From Solirubrobacter deserti (GTDB lineage: Bacteria; Actinomycetota; Thermoleophilia; Solirubrobacterales; Solirubrobacteraceae), in the NCBI RefSeq assembly GCF_027587175.1, contig NZ_JAPCID010000044.1, positions 1 through 64,000 of the forward strand: DNA of 64,000 nucleotides, read 5' to 3'. The translations under genes were made by a program, and so were the position numbers. Under the pieces are notes generated by a model, which saw nothing but the letters and a program-made list of their open reading frames with translations, searched no databases and was not told the origin of the DNA. Shown here piece after piece: positions 26,198-38,401 of this stretch (within the stretch, counting starts at the first letter, position 1; every line of letters begins with the position of its first letter).

Positions 26198-28146
26198 AGC
26201 GCCTGATCGGCTTCACCGCGCTGGCGCTCGTGAGCGCCGCGTTCACCGGCACCGCCGTCGGTCAGCTCGGTGGCGGGCCGGATCCGGTTCAGCTCGACCC
26301 GAGCGTGGACCAGCTGGAGATCCTGCGCTGCATCGGCTACGGGCAGGTGCGCCTCGGCCTGCACAACGCGACCACCGACCACCAGTACGGCGACCTGTTC
26401 GTCGAGCCCACCGGGCCGCTGGCGTCCTCGCGCCTGCAGTTCTCGAGCTATGTGCCGCCCGGGCTGGATCCGAACCTGCCGCTGCGCGTGACGGTGCCGC
26501 CGGACGCCGCGCCCGGCGACTACGCGGTCGGCTATCGGCTCGGCGCCAAGGCGCACGCCTCCACGCCGGTGAAGGTGGTGTCCGACCCGGCGGCGCAGTG
26601 CGTCCCCTCCGCCCGCATGACGGCGACGGCGTCCAGCCACGCGGGCGCCGACGATGCGTCGCACGCGGTCGACGGTGACCCGTCGACGATCTGGCGCTCG
26701 GTGGCGCAGGAGCTGCCGGCGACCATCACGATCGACCTCGGCGGCGTCTACGACATCAGCGAGCTGCGCTACCAGCCGCGCTTCGACGGGCTGCTCAACG
26801 GCCACATCAACGCGTACACGATCGCCGTGAGCACAGACGGCACGACGTTCACGAACGTCCGCACGGCCACGTGGGCCGCGTCGGAGCTGCAGAAGGTCGC
26901 GCGTCTGGCCACGCCCGCGCGGGGGGTCCGCAAGCTCCGGGTCACGGTCACGGGCGCCCGCAACAACCTCGCGGCCGCGGCCGAGTTCCACCCGCTCGGC
27001 GTGCCGGTCGACGTGCCCGACGCGAGCGCCGGGACGCTGGCCGTCCCGAACGACCTGTTCGCGGGCAGGCCGGTCAACGCAACCGTCACGGCGGGCAACT
27101 GGACCAACGACCCTCTGCCGGTCGACGTGTCGGTCGACGCGCCCGCGGGCTGGAAGGCGGACCCGGTGCGGGCGACGCTCCCGCCCGGCGTCATGACGCC
27201 GGTCAGTGTGCCGCTCACACCGCCCGCGATGCCGTTCCCGGAGCCGGGCGTGCAGGGTGAGGTGACGCTGACGGGCCGCGTGACGCCGGTCGGCGGCGGC
27301 GACTCCGAGGGCGCGCCGAAGGCCACCGTGTGGGTCAAGCCCGACGCGCCCTCGTTCACCTACGCCTACGACGCCGGCACGCCGAGCTCGGTCGTGATCG
27401 TCGGCGGCGCTTCGCGGCTCTCGCCGGACGACGTCTGGCGCGAGGGCGCCGTGCTGGGCTGGGTCGGCACCGCGCCGGGCTCCCGGGACCGCGGGGCGGG
27501 CTCGGACGCCATGCGCCGCGATCACGTGTTCGGGACGGCCGCGACGCTGCGGATCGCGGTTCCGCCCGGCAAGCACGACGTTGCGCTGCTGCGCGGCGAC
27601 CCGGGCGCCGCGTCCGGCGCGATGACCGTGCGCGAGGGCGAGCAGACGCTCGTCTCCGGCGCGGCGCTGCCCCAGCGCGTGTTCGCGTGGGAGCGGTTCG
27701 TGCTCGACGGCGGCTCCAGCGGCCGCACCGCCGACCTGAACTTCAGCGGCAACTGGACGCTGGCGGGGCTCGTGCTCGGGCCGCGCTACGAGACGACCGT
27801 CGGGGGCACGGTTCCGGCGACGCTCTCGCTCGCGTTGCGCGCGCCCGCGTCCTTCGGCACGTTCGTGGCCGGGCGGGAGGCGACCTACGACACCAGCACG
27901 TGGGTGGATGTCATCTCCACGGCCGGTGACGCGACGCTCAGCGCCTCGTCGGTGCGGCTGCGCAACGGCGCGTTCTCGCTCGCTTCGCCGGTCGAGGTGT
28001 CGCTCTCGAAGTCCGTCTGGACCGCCCCGGTCTCCAACGAGGAGGTCACGGTCGGGTTCCGGCAACGGATCGGTGCCGACGAGCCGCTGCGGACCGGTTC
28101 CTACTCCGGCGCCGTGACGCTCACGCTCGCGACGACCGACCCGTGA
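26194..28146 (+). CDS. secreted protein with F5/8 type C (discoidin-like) domain
   Basis: A 650-residue exported protein: signal peptide at residues 1-23 (FTALALVSAAFTGTAVG), then a beta-rich N-terminal domain with one Cys in LEILRCIGYG. A discoidin-type domain covers about 140-270 (MTATASSHAGADDASHAVDG, STIWRS, TITIDLGGVYDISELRYQPR, LRVTVTGARNN), followed by several Ig-like or sandwich domains to the C terminus. Discoidin domains bind glycans or surfaces. The gene overlaps phoD by 4 nt, so it may deliver or bind phosphorylated substrate at the cell surface; that is inference. No catalytic motif is visible. It converges on the gene ending at 28150. Confidence 0.75.
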   Translation: MKRLIGFTALALVSAAFTGTAVGQLGGGPDPVQLDPSVDQLEILRCIGYGQVRLGLHNATTDHQYGDLFVEPTGPLASSRLQFSSYVPPGLDPNLPLRVTVPPDAAPGDYAVGYRLGAKAHASTPVKVVSDPAAQCVPSARMTATASSHAGADDASHAVDGDPSTIWRSVAQELPATITIDLGGVYDISELRYQPRFDGLLNGHINAYTIAVSTDGTTFTNVRTATWAASELQKVARLATPARGVRKLRVTVTGARNNLAAAAEFHPLGVPVDVPDASAGTLAVPNDLFAGRPVNATVTAGNWTNDPLPVDVSVDAPAGWKADPVRATLPPGVMTPVSVPLTPPAMPFPEPGVQGEVTLTGRVTPVGGGDSEGAPKATVWVKPDAPSFTYAYDAGTPSSVVIVGGASRLSPDDVWREGAVLGWVGTAPGSRDRGAGSDAMRRDHVFGTAATLRIAVPPGKHDVALLRGDPGAASGAMTVREGEQTLVSGAALPQRVFAWERFVLDGGSSGRTADLNFSGNWTLAGLVLGPRYETTVGGTVPATLSLALRAPASFGTFVAGREATYDTSTWVDVISTAGDATLSASSVRLRNGAFSLASPVEVSLSKSVWTAPVSNEEVTVGFRQRIGADEPLRTGSYSGAVTLTLATTDP

Positions 28147-28149
28147 GGC

Positions 28150-28715
28150 TCAGCACTTGACCTTCGTGTCGTAGTACATGACGCAGAAGACCTTGCGGCC
28201 CTTGTAGCAGTAGCCCGTGAGCGCCTTGTCGCCGTTGATGCGGTTGCGCATGGTGCCGCAGCAGTCGACGAGCTTGCGCACGCGGCCGCCGCAGCAGCGG
28301 TACCAGGCGCCGTCGACGTGGGGCTTGAAGCCGTACACCGCGGCCGTCGCCGTGCACACGGCGGTGCGCGTCGCCTGCGGGAGGCGCGCGCCGTCGGCGT
28401 CGGTGAGCGGCGCGCCGTCGTCGTCGACCGGGAGGCCCTGGGCGTCCACGTAGCGGCCGAGGTCGTCGACCGGACGGCCGTTCTTGGCGCGGATCGGGAA
28501 GCCCTTGCTGTCGATCCGCGGCAGGCCCGTCGGGTGCGGGCAGGAGTCCGTCGTGTAGATGTGACCGCAGAAGTGGTAGGCCTCGGCCTCGCCCGGGGTG
28601 ACGAGGGAGCCGATGGTCTTCGCGCCCGTGACGCCCATCACGGCCGCGCCGACCCGCGCGAGGAAGCCGCGCCGCGAGCTCTGCGCCGCAACCCCGTCCG
28701 CCAGCTTGCCGCCGT

Positions 28716-28719
<4 letters not shown>
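28150..28719 (-). CDS. Tat-exported Cys-rich protein resembling methylamine dehydrogenase light chain
   Basis: A 189-residue protein with a clear Tat signal (SSRRGFLARVGAAVMGVTGA, residues 15-34) and a mature part with ten cysteines: HFCGH, DSCPH, TAVCTA, YRCCGG, VDCCGT, TGYCYK, VFCVM and the last residue. The Cys spacing and the CCGG / CCGT / YCY pattern recall MauA, the small subunit of methylamine dehydrogenase, which is held together by disulfides. Only one Trp remains (GAWYRCC), whereas the TTQ cofactor needs two, so it probably is not a TTQ enzyme. It is translationally coupled (4-nt ATGA overlap) to a MauE-MauD-like gene, which fits a need for disulfide formation. The function is unknown. 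Confidence 0.65.
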
Positions 28720-29597
<878 letters not shown>

Positions 29598-29608
29598 TGA
29601 CGGCGGCG

Positions 29609-29614
29609 AAGGTA
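29609..29614 (-). promoter_or_regulatory. -10 element of the Mau-like gene pair
   Basis: TACCTT ends 11 nt before the ATG at 29597, just after the terminator of the upstream gene. Confidence 0.4.
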
Positions 29615-29624
29615 CCAGCAATCC

Positions 29625-29661
29625 CTGAGAAGACGGCGCACGTTGGCGCGCCGCTTCTCAG
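29625..29661 (-). terminator. intrinsic terminator
   Basis: Stem ctgagaag (29625-29632) with cttctcag (29654-29661), extended inside by cggcgc/gcgccg. It lies 10 nt after the stop of the gene ending at 29671, read on the minus strand. A short T run precedes the stem on that strand rather than following it. Confidence 0.65.
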
Positions 29662-29670
29662 AAAAGCCAA

Positions 29671-31848
29671 CTACGAGCAGGTCTTCTGAACCTTCGTCGA
29701 CCCGGGCAGCACGCAGTACGGCACGATCGCGGGCTGCTTGCCCTTCTTGAGCGCGATTCGCGCCACCTTCGTGTTGAAGTTCGGCGCGCTCACCCAGATC
29801 TCGACCGTCTGCCCGGCCCGGAACTTGCGCTGCTTCTTCGTCAGCGCGGTGATCACGTTCGACGCCTGCTTGGACACCTTGCCGGCCTTCAGCGACTTCG
29901 TCTTGAACGGGCACCGCTTCCCGGAGCACTTGATTTGGACCTTCCAGCCCTTCGGGAACTGCTGCGTCACCCGCAGCATCTTCAGCGTGAACGAACCGCC
30001 CTTGGTCCACGACCAGTTGTGCGCGACGCCGCTGGCGATCGTCGGGAACGGCTCGGCGGTCCCGTCGCAGTTCTCGTCGATGTTGTTGCCCTTGATCTCG
30101 GCCGAGCCCGGGCGGATGTTGCGGTTGCCGTCGTTGCAGTCCTGGCCGGCCGTGAACCCGTCACCGTCGGCGTCGAGCCCGCTCGGACCGGGGCCCGGGT
30201 TGACCACCGGCGCGCCGACGACGTTCACCTGAACCGACCCGTCGCCCGTGAACGCGCCGAACGCGGTGTTCTTGTACGTCGCGCGGAACGTGATGGTGCT
30301 CGAGCCGTTCTGGCCCTGCGGCGCGGCGTAGATCACGCTCGCGGCTTCGTGGGTGAAGCCACCGAGCGAGCCGAGCGTCGGCGGGGTCACCGTGGAGAAG
30401 ACCAGCTCGTCGCCGTCCGGGTCGAAGCAGGGGATGGCGATACTGCCCTGGAACCCGTGCTGCACGGTCACGGAGGTGTTCCCGCAGACCGGGCTGCTCG
30501 AGTCTCGGCGCAGCGTGGTGACGCGGCCGGCGGACAGCGCGTACACGTGCCGGCCGTCGGGGGCGATCACGAGCTCGGTCGGCGTCGACATCGTGTTGGT
30601 GGGGGCCGTCGCACAGCCGGGCGTCGAGCCGGACGGAAGCACGCAGCCGCGGCTGTCGGCGCGGGGCGCCAGATTGCCGGGGCGGTCGAGCTCGACGACG
30701 CCGGTGCCGGTCGCGTAGACGTCCTGCCCATCGGGCGTGGTGATCACGCGGCTGCTCGCGGACGTCGCGAGCGCGCGGCCGGGCGTGCAGCCGGAGCCGT
30801 TGCTGACGCACCCGGTGCCGCGACGAGCGAGCCCTGGTCCCGACGGATCCAAGGTGACGACCCGGCTGGACTGAGGGCTGACGCCCTCCGCGGCCGCTCG
30901 CGGCAGCAGGCTGGCGTACACCTGGCCCTCCGCGCCCAGTGCGATGTCGGCGAGGCCGACGGCGATCTCCCCGTTGACCGTGCACGTGGCTGCCGGGCCG
31001 GCGCCGATGCAGCTCTGCGGTGCCCGGCTGCCAATGAGCCTGCCGGTGTTCGGGTCACGCGCGATCGTGAGGACGCGGTTCCCGGTCATGGCGTACACGC
31101 GGTCGTACGCAACCTCGAGCGCGATCGTCGACCCGAGGCCTGTGGCAAAGGCGCACCCGTCGGTGGTGGAGCCGCCCACCGCGCACGCGTACGTCGTCCC
31201 GACGTCGGCCGCCTGACTGAGCACGCCGCCATCGGTCGTCAGCACCGTCACGCCGCTCGCGGAGCCCACGTACACGAGGTCGCCCGCGATGACGAGGTCC
31301 GTCGGGGCGGACATCGCCCGGGCATCGCTACAGGGACTCAGACCAGCGCCGCTGTTGGCGATGCACGGCGCCCCGGCCTTCAGCGCGATCGAGCCGTCCG
31401 CGCCGCGAATGAACTCGTGGATGACGCTGTTGTCGTCGTTGGCGACATAGACACTGCGGCCATCCGCGGCGACCGCCACGGACCGCGGATCGTCCAGCGT
31501 CCACGCGGCGTGGATCGTCGGCATGAGCGCCTGGCAGCCGCCGGTCGTGGTCGCTCGGAAGCACTGCAGGAACGAGAGCTGACCAGTCGCGACGTCACGG
31601 CGGAACGCGAACACCGCCGGCGTCGACGTAGTGACATAGACGTTCTGACCGTCCGGTGACATCGCGATGTCGGAAGGCGTTCCCGTGAACCCGGAGACCA
31701 CCGTGCACGGGGCCGCGGTGCCGATGCACCCGGTCGCCAGCACGCCGCCCGGCACCGCCGCGGACGCCGACGCCGCTCCCACGAAGGCGAACAGCGCAGC
31801 GGTCAGCGCCACGATCCATGCTCGTCGCGTCCTGCTCCAGCCCCGCAT
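29671..31848 (-). CDS. secreted propeller-like protein with MopE-type motif and C-terminal Cys module
   Basis: A 725-residue exported protein with an N-terminal signal (RRAWIVALTAALFAFVGAAS). Residues about 35-470 form repeated blades with PSDIAMSPDGQNVYVTT, PRSVAVAADGRSVYVAND and TELVIAPDGRHVYALSAG motifs, typical of lactonase/YncE-like beta-propellers, with Cys-rich insertions. A sandwich domain follows (about 475-560), then one MopE-like Asp/Asn motif (DADGDGFTAGQDCND, IDENCDG). The protein ends in a roughly 120-residue module with KCSGKRCPF and YCVLPGSTKVQKTC, shared with three other proteins here. The ATG at 31848 was chosen for its gggagg ribosome site; an ATG at 31878 is an alternative. 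The role is unknown, probably cell-surface. Confidence 0.75.
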   Translation of the reverse strand: MRGWSRTRRAWIVALTAALFAFVGAASASAAVPGGVLATGCIGTAAPCTVVSGFTGTPSDIAMSPDGQNVYVTTSTPAVFAFRRDVATGQLSFLQCFRATTTGGCQALMPTIHAAWTLDDPRSVAVAADGRSVYVANDDNSVIHEFIRGADGSIALKAGAPCIANSGAGLSPCSDARAMSAPTDLVIAGDLVYVGSASGVTVLTTDGGVLSQAADVGTTYACAVGGSTTDGCAFATGLGSTIALEVAYDRVYAMTGNRVLTIARDPNTGRLIGSRAPQSCIGAGPAATCTVNGEIAVGLADIALGAEGQVYASLLPRAAAEGVSPQSSRVVTLDPSGPGLARRGTGCVSNGSGCTPGRALATSASSRVITTPDGQDVYATGTGVVELDRPGNLAPRADSRGCVLPSGSTPGCATAPTNTMSTPTELVIAPDGRHVYALSAGRVTTLRRDSSSPVCGNTSVTVQHGFQGSIAIPCFDPDGDELVFSTVTPPTLGSLGGFTHEAASVIYAAPQGQNGSSTITFRATYKNTAFGAFTGDGSVQVNVVGAPVVNPGPGPSGLDADGDGFTAGQDCNDGNRNIRPGSAEIKGNNIDENCDGTAEPFPTIASGVAHNWSWTKGGSFTLKMLRVTQQFPKGWKVQIKCSGKRCPFKTKSLKAGKVSKQASNVITALTKKQRKFRAGQTVEIWVSAPNFNTKVARIALKKGKQPAIVPYCVLPGSTKVQKTCS

Positions 31849-31977
31849 CAGCGCCTCCCTGACCCTTCCAATCAACATCCCTGGGACGCGGGAAGCTAAG
31901 CGCCGACGTTCAGGCCGTCAACCGCCCAACGCTCACATGCGGTCGTTTTGGACCATCGTTCGACTCAATTCGGGCGC

Positions 31978-34149
31978 TCAGGCACAGGTCTTCTGCGCCT
32001 TCGTCGAGCCGGGAAGCGCGCAGAACGGCTGGCTGACGGGGATCTTGCGCGCCTTCAGGACGAGCCGGCTGATCCGCGAGTTGAAGTCCGGCGCCGAGAC
32101 CCACACTTCCAGGGTTTGTCCGGCTCGGAACTTCCGCTGCTTACCGGTGAGCGATGAGATCACGCTCGCCGCGTTGCGCCGCACCTTCCCGACCTTCAGT
32201 GCCTTCGACTTGAACGGGCACCGCGAGCCCTTGCACGTGATCTTCACCTTCAGGCCCTTGGGGAACTGCTGCGTGATCTGCAGATTCACGAGCCTCAGCC
32301 GCGTGCCCTTGATGTCCCAGGTCGGCAGGATGCCCGACGTCAAGTTCGGGAAGCTCGCGTCGCGGCCGGAGCAGTCCTCGTCCACGCTGTTGCGCGGCGT
32401 GTCCTTCGCGCCGGGCCGGATCGCGGCGTTCGCATCGTTGCAGTCCCCGGGCCGCGCCGCCCCGTCCCCGTCGCGGTCGAAGTTCACCGCGTCCGCGCCG
32501 TTGCAGTCCTCGTCCACACCATTGTCGGCCGCGTCGGCCGCACCCGGCCGGATGCCGCCGTTGGCGTCGTTGCAGTCCGCGGGCCGAGGCGACCCGTCCG
32601 CGTCGCGGTCGGGGTTCTCGGCGTCCGCGCCCGAGCAGTCCTCGTCCACGCCGTTGTCGAGCGCCTCCGCGGCGCCGGGGAAGATGCCCGCGTTCCCGTC
32701 GTTGCAGTCCGCCGGCGCCACGTGTCCGTCGAGATCGCCGTCGTCGCCCACGAACCGCCCGTAGATCTCGTACTCACCGTTCGCCAGCGGCGGTCGGTTG
32801 TCGTCCGCGTCCCACACGTTGAGCCAGGCCCGCTTTCCGGTGACCGGAACCGTCGCGGCGTCTTCGGGAGCGACGGAGGTGTTGCTGTCGGGACCCGTGA
32901 AGGTGAGCCGAAGGTCGTCGGTCGCCACCTCGGCGCCGTCCCCGGTGAGCGCCTGGCCGTAGCGCTCGATCTCCCCGTCAATCAGCCCGGGGAGGTCATC
33001 CTCTCCGCTCCAGGTGACGAAGTAGCGATCGAGATCCGGGTGATACGACGCCGTGGTCACGTCGGCGGTGCTCGCGCCGAACGCCGCGTTGCCAACGCCC
33101 ATCGCGGAGATGCGCTGGTCCGTCCCGTTGGGTCGAAGCCCGCCGTCCGCCGCGACGCGTTGGACGAAGACCTCACCGTCGTCCGTGGTCGAGTCGTCCT
33201 TGACGAAGGCCACGAGCGCCTCGTTCGTGACCGGGTTCGTTGCGATCGACGGCTTGACCGCTTGTCCACTCGCGGTGACGACGGTGGATGCCTCTACTTG
33301 GGAGAAGGCGCCGAGACCCAGTGAGCTGCTCACGCCGCGGACGAAGATCGACGGTCGGTCCGCTGCGTTCGGAGCCTCCCAGGCGATCATGAACCGGTCG
33401 TTGGCCGGCAGGTACGAGATAGCCGGTTCGTCAGGTGCGGCGTCTTCGTCGGGGGTCAAGGACACGGTCAGCTCGATGCCACTGCCACTCGCCAGAGCAG
33501 AGGACACCGCCTGGGTCCGGATCTCCACGTTGTCGTCATTGGGGTCGTTGGCGGAGCTGGCCACCCAGGCAAAGCGGAAGCGATCGGCTTCTGGGTCGTA
33601 CGCCACCGCCGGTTGCGAAGCCACGTCGGCGTCTGCGTCCAGCGAACCGGTGTCGGAGATGCGTACGGGCGGGCCCGTGCTGATCCCGGCGGCGTTGACG
33701 ACCTGCGCGATCAACTCGCGCTGTCCATCGGGGCTGTTCGGCGGCACCGGGTTCTGGCTGATCACCTTCGGCGTAGCGATGTAGCCCAGGACGTACTGAT
33801 TGACCTTCGGGCTGTAACTGACGACTGGACTCGTTGGGCTTTCGGCGCCGGGCACTTCGCTTAGGCGAGCCACCGACCCCTTCGCAACCCCTCGCCCGTC
33901 GAGGATTTGCCCGAGTATCTCGACGTCCCCGCTCACCGTCGTGTTCCCGACCCAGGCGACGAGGTACTCGTCGTTGAGCGAGTTATGCGCCACGGACGGG
34001 TTTCGCGCCTGGACGGACGTGTTGCCGTCAGGTCCGACGCGCGTCAGGCGCGACTGCGAGCCGATGGCGAAGATGTCCGCCGCCTGCGCCGCTGACGGAG
34101 TAGCGACGAGTGCGATGAGGCAGAGCAGGAAGGCGCGGACGGCGGGCAT
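31978..34149 (-). CDS. secreted propeller-like protein with three MopE-type motifs and C-terminal Cys module
   Basis: A 723-residue exported protein: signal peptide at residues 1-23 (FLLCLIALVATPSAAQA). Repeated blades of the form PAVAYDPEADRFRFAWVA, PAISYLPANDRFMIAWEA and PSIATNPVTNEALVAFV, and a further one ending FVTWSGEDD, fill about 45-460. Three near-identical calcium-type motifs follow (DCNDGNAGIFPGA, DCNDANGGIRPGA, DCNDANAAIRPGA, each with a VDEDC tail). It ends in the module with TCKGSRCPF and FCALPGSTKAQKTC. It is paralogous in layout to the gene at 29671 but with a different propeller. TAGCGT lies 6 nt before the ATG. A surface-binding role is inferred. Confidence 0.75.
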   Translation of the reverse strand: MPAVRAFLLCLIALVATPSAAQAADIFAIGSQSRLTRVGPDGNTSVQARNPSVAHNSLNDEYLVAWVGNTTVSGDVEILGQILDGRGVAKGSVARLSEVPGAESPTSPVVSYSPKVNQYVLGYIATPKVISQNPVPPNSPDGQRELIAQVVNAAGISTGPPVRISDTGSLDADADVASQPAVAYDPEADRFRFAWVASSANDPNDDNVEIRTQAVSSALASGSGIELTVSLTPDEDAAPDEPAISYLPANDRFMIAWEAPNAADRPSIFVRGVSSSLGLGAFSQVEASTVVTASGQAVKPSIATNPVTNEALVAFVKDDSTTDDGEVFVQRVAADGGLRPNGTDQRISAMGVGNAAFGASTADVTTASYHPDLDRYFVTWSGEDDLPGLIDGEIERYGQALTGDGAEVATDDLRLTFTGPDSNTSVAPEDAATVPVTGKRAWLNVWDADDNRPPLANGEYEIYGRFVGDDGDLDGHVAPADCNDGNAGIFPGAAEALDNGVDEDCSGADAENPDRDADGSPRPADCNDANGGIRPGAADAADNGVDEDCNGADAVNFDRDGDGAARPGDCNDANAAIRPGAKDTPRNSVDEDCSGRDASFPNLTSGILPTWDIKGTRLRLVNLQITQQFPKGLKVKITCKGSRCPFKSKALKVGKVRRNAASVISSLTGKQRKFRAGQTLEVWVSAPDFNSRISRLVLKARKIPVSQPFCALPGSTKAQKTCA
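32345..32735 (-). repeat. three tandem MopE-like repeats inside a coding region
   Basis: Three units of about 126 nt (42 residues) encode DxDxDG, DCND-N, PGA, and N-VDEDC motifs. DNA similarity between units is high enough for slippage or recombination to change copy number. Confidence 0.65.
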
Positions 34150-34155
34150 GCGCCG

Positions 34156-34161
34156 ACGCTA
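34156..34161 (-). promoter_or_regulatory. -10 element of the gene at 31978-34149
   Basis: TAGCGT ends 6 nt before the ATG at 34149 with no Shine-Dalgarno sequence. Confidence 0.45.
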
Positions 34162-34313
34162 TCCGCGATGGAAAGACACCGCCACGGGGGCGACCTAGAC
34201 AAAGGTGGTGTGGGCAACCGCCGCATGCGCCGGACCTTGCTCTTGTGCCTCTACCAGTGGAGAATCCTCGCTCTCCTGGGGGCGAGATTTTGCGAGAGGC
34301 ACCTACGAAGACC

Positions 34314-35833
34314 ATGAGGGCACTAGCAGTCGTCGCGGTGATCGCCGCGGTCACTCTGGGCGTGTCGGGCGCTGCGCACGCCGGAACGTACGTCGTCGAG
34401 GCGTGCAGGACGGGCAGCGGGCCTGCCGCCACGGACTCGTGGACGGCCAGCTCGATTCCAGAGGGCGTTGCGGAGGATGTTGTGATCGACGGTTGCGACC
34501 GCGGCCAGCAGCTGACGTTCGAGTTGTTCAATGAAGCACTGCAGGGGGTGCGCTTGAGCTTTCGTGCTCCGGCCGGTACGACGGTTGCGGGCGTAACTCT
34601 GGTTCGATCCGGGGCCGCGCTCTTCGGGCAGCCGGCGACCTATCGACTCCGCGCCGGCCAGCAGACCCTGGAACAGAGCCCTGACGAACCTGAGTGGCAA
34701 CTCCTTCCTGGCCCGTTCACGGCTTCTGGTCTGCGGGCGTCCGGTCTGGACGTCGAGTACCTATGTGGGGGCGAGAGCTGTGCCGGCGATGCGCGGTTTC
34801 TGAGCATCGAGCGGGCGGCAGTGACGGTGAGCGACGAGGTCGCGCCGGAGCTCACCGGACTTCCCGCGGGCCGGCTCGTCGCCGGTCGGATGCAGGACGG
34901 CATCGTCGATCTGAAACTCGGTTTCAAGGACGTCGGCGGCGGCGTACAGGCCATCGAGTACAAGGTCGACGGCGCGGTGCGGTTCATCGAGAACGTGGGG
35001 GGACTGTCCTGCAGGACGCCCTATGTCGTCGTGACCCCGTGCGCGTCCGAGGGGTACGCGACGTTGATGCTCGACACAGATGAGCTCAGCGACGGGCCGC
35101 ACACCGTCGAAGCGGTGCTCGTCGACGTCGCGGGCAACCGCACGATCGCCGGGCCGTTCGGGATCTCGGTGCGCACACCGCCTCCGGGGCCGCCCACGGT
35201 GGTGAGCGCGCCACCACAGGCGCCGGACCTGGTCGCCGCCCCGCCGGCGCCGCTTCGGCCGGGTGTTCTGACGCTGGCGGGCGCGCGGACGCGTCGCACG
35301 GCGTATCAGGCGGTGACGCTGAAGGGATCGGTCGCGGCTCCGGACAAGGCGGCTCTCGCCAACGCGACCGTGACGCTGACCAGCCGGCCACTCCACACGC
35401 AGGCCTGGAGCGGCCCGACGACCACGACCACGGACGCCGAAGGGCGCTTCGAACTCGCGGTGCCGCCCGGCCCTTCGCGCGAGCTCAAGCTCGCCTACGG
35501 CGACTCAACGCAGACGGTGAAGCTCGTCGTGACGGCACCCGTGCGGCTGAAGACCGACCGCAAGCGCACCCACAACGGGCGCAGCGTCAGGTTCGAGGGC
35601 TCGGTCCCCGGGGCGGGAACGGCCACCACACGCGTTGAGCTGCAGGCGTGGGCCGGTCGCAAATGGGTGCCGTTCAGGACGACGGCGCTCCGGAACGGGA
35701 CGTTCAAGGCGTCCTACCGGTTCACGTCGACCTTCCGGACGACGCGGTACCGGTTCCGCGCCGTGGTGCACGAGAGCGGCGACTTCCCGTACGCGAGTGG
35801 GAAGTCGCCGGTCGTGGACGTGGTGGTGCGGCC

Positions 35834-35837
<4 letters not shown>
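34314..35837 (+). CDS. secreted multi-domain surface protein
   Basis: A 507-residue protein with a signal peptide ([22 protein letters not shown], ending near residue 23) and beta-rich domains throughout. The N-terminal domain (about 24-190) has Cys in VEACRTG, DGCDRG, and YLCGGESC. An Ig-like domain follows (about 200-310, [11 protein letters not shown] with [16 protein letters not shown]), then a Pro-rich linker, then two sandwich repeats resembling carboxypeptidase regulatory or Ig-like modules (about 345-420 and 430-505). The pattern is common in Solirubrobacterales secretomes, with no known activity. The ATG at 34314 gives the signal peptide directly; an upstream in-frame extension is unlikely. 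Its TAG overlaps the stop of convergent ettA. Confidence 0.7.
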
Positions 35838-37489
<1,652 letters not shown>

Positions 37490-37499
37490 CGCGCCCTTC

Positions 37500-37505
37500 A
37501 CGTTA
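37500..37505 (-). promoter_or_regulatory. -10 element of ettA
   Basis: TAACGT ends 10 nt before the ettA ATG. Confidence 0.45.
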
Positions 37506-37537
37506 GAAGGGCGGCGAAGTCGCCCGCCTAAATAGGA

Positions 37538-37569
37538 GCTTGTTGGCCGCCGCCAGGCGGCGAACAAGC
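37538..37569. other. hairpin in the ettA / C26 divergent region
   Basis: Outer stem gcttgtt (37538-37544) with aacaagc (37563-37569) and an inner GC-rich cgccg/cggcg stem. It lies upstream of the likely ettA promoter and 90 nt before the divergent gene, so it is neither an obvious terminator nor an ettA leader. No other clear signal was seen in this 170-nt gap apart from the ettA -10. Confidence 0.35.
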
Positions 37570-37659
37570 GGACACCCCTACCACTGGGCGAATCGAGGGC
37601 CTGCAAACTTGGACCAACGGCGGGGTGTGAACCGGGTCCGCGCGGCCGATGATTCCTCA

Positions 37660-38388
37660 ATGCGGCCGCTGATCGGCGTCACCACTTCGGAGTTGCGACC
37701 CAGCCACCTGGCGACGACCCGCCGCCACGGCGAGCCGGCGCACCCCGAGATGGCGCTGGGCATGACCTACCTGCGCACGCTCGACGCCGCCGGGGCGATC
37801 CCCGTCGTGCTGCCCCCGACCGGGACCGACCACCTGCAGGGCCTGCTCGAGCGCCTCGACGGCATCTGCCTGAGCGGCGGCCCGGACCTCGACCCCGGGG
37901 CCTACGGCGCCACCGAGCGCCACACGCAGCTCGGCCCGACCGAGCCGAGCCTCGACGCCTTCGAGCTCTCCCTGGCCAAGGAGGCGCTCACCCGCAACAT
38001 CCCGATCCTCGCGATCTGCCGCGGCAGCCAGGCGCTCAACGTCGCCTGCGGGGGCACGCTGCACCAGCACATCGACGGCCACCGCCAGACCGAGGCGGCG
38101 ACCGAGCCCACGCACGAGGTGCACATCGAGACGGGCTCCAAGCTGCACCGCATCACGCGCACGCGCACGCTCGCGGTCAACTCCTTCCACCACCAGGCGG
38201 TGGACCGGGTGGGGGACGGACTGAGCGTCACCGCGCGCGCGACCGACGGCACGATCGAGGGCATCGAGGGACCGGGCGCGTTCACGGTCGGAGTGCAGTG
38301 GCACGCCGAGACACTGTTCGCCCACCTGCCGCTGTTCGAGGCGCTGGTTAGGGCGGCTGCCCGTACCGAACTGCGCATAGCCGCGTGA
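37660..38388 (+). CDS. peptidase C26 / gamma-glutamyl-GABA hydrolase-like class I glutamine amidotransferase
   Basis: A 242-residue cytoplasmic hydrolase. It begins with the family start [12 protein letters not shown] and has the [16 protein letters not shown] loop. The nucleophile Cys is in [17 protein letters not shown] (about residue 117) and the catalytic His-x-Glu is in VGVQWHAE (about residue 221). PuuD-like members release glutamate from gamma-glutamyl compounds such as gamma-glutamyl-GABA, but no putrescine pathway genes are adjacent, so the substrate is open. The ATG at 37660 was chosen from the family N terminus. It lies 13 nt before an ABC exporter pair. Confidence 0.88.
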   Translation: MRPLIGVTTSELRPSHLATTRRHGEPAHPEMALGMTYLRTLDAAGAIPVVLPPTGTDHLQGLLERLDGICLSGGPDLDPGAYGATERHTQLGPTEPSLDAFELSLAKEALTRNIPILAICRGSQALNVACGGTLHQHIDGHRQTEAATEPTHEVHIETGSKLHRITRTRTLAVNSFHHQAVDRVGDGLSVTARATDGTIEGIEGPGAFTVGVQWHAETLFAHLPLFEALVRAAARTELRIAA

Positions 38389-38401
38389 CAATCTGGGGCG
38401 G

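Noticed and set aside
24719-28065. Two long minus-strand frames opposite phoD and the discoidin gene
   Set aside because: Arg/Val/Asp-rich shadow translations; the plus-strand genes carry Tat, metal-site and discoidin motifs and an ATGA junction.
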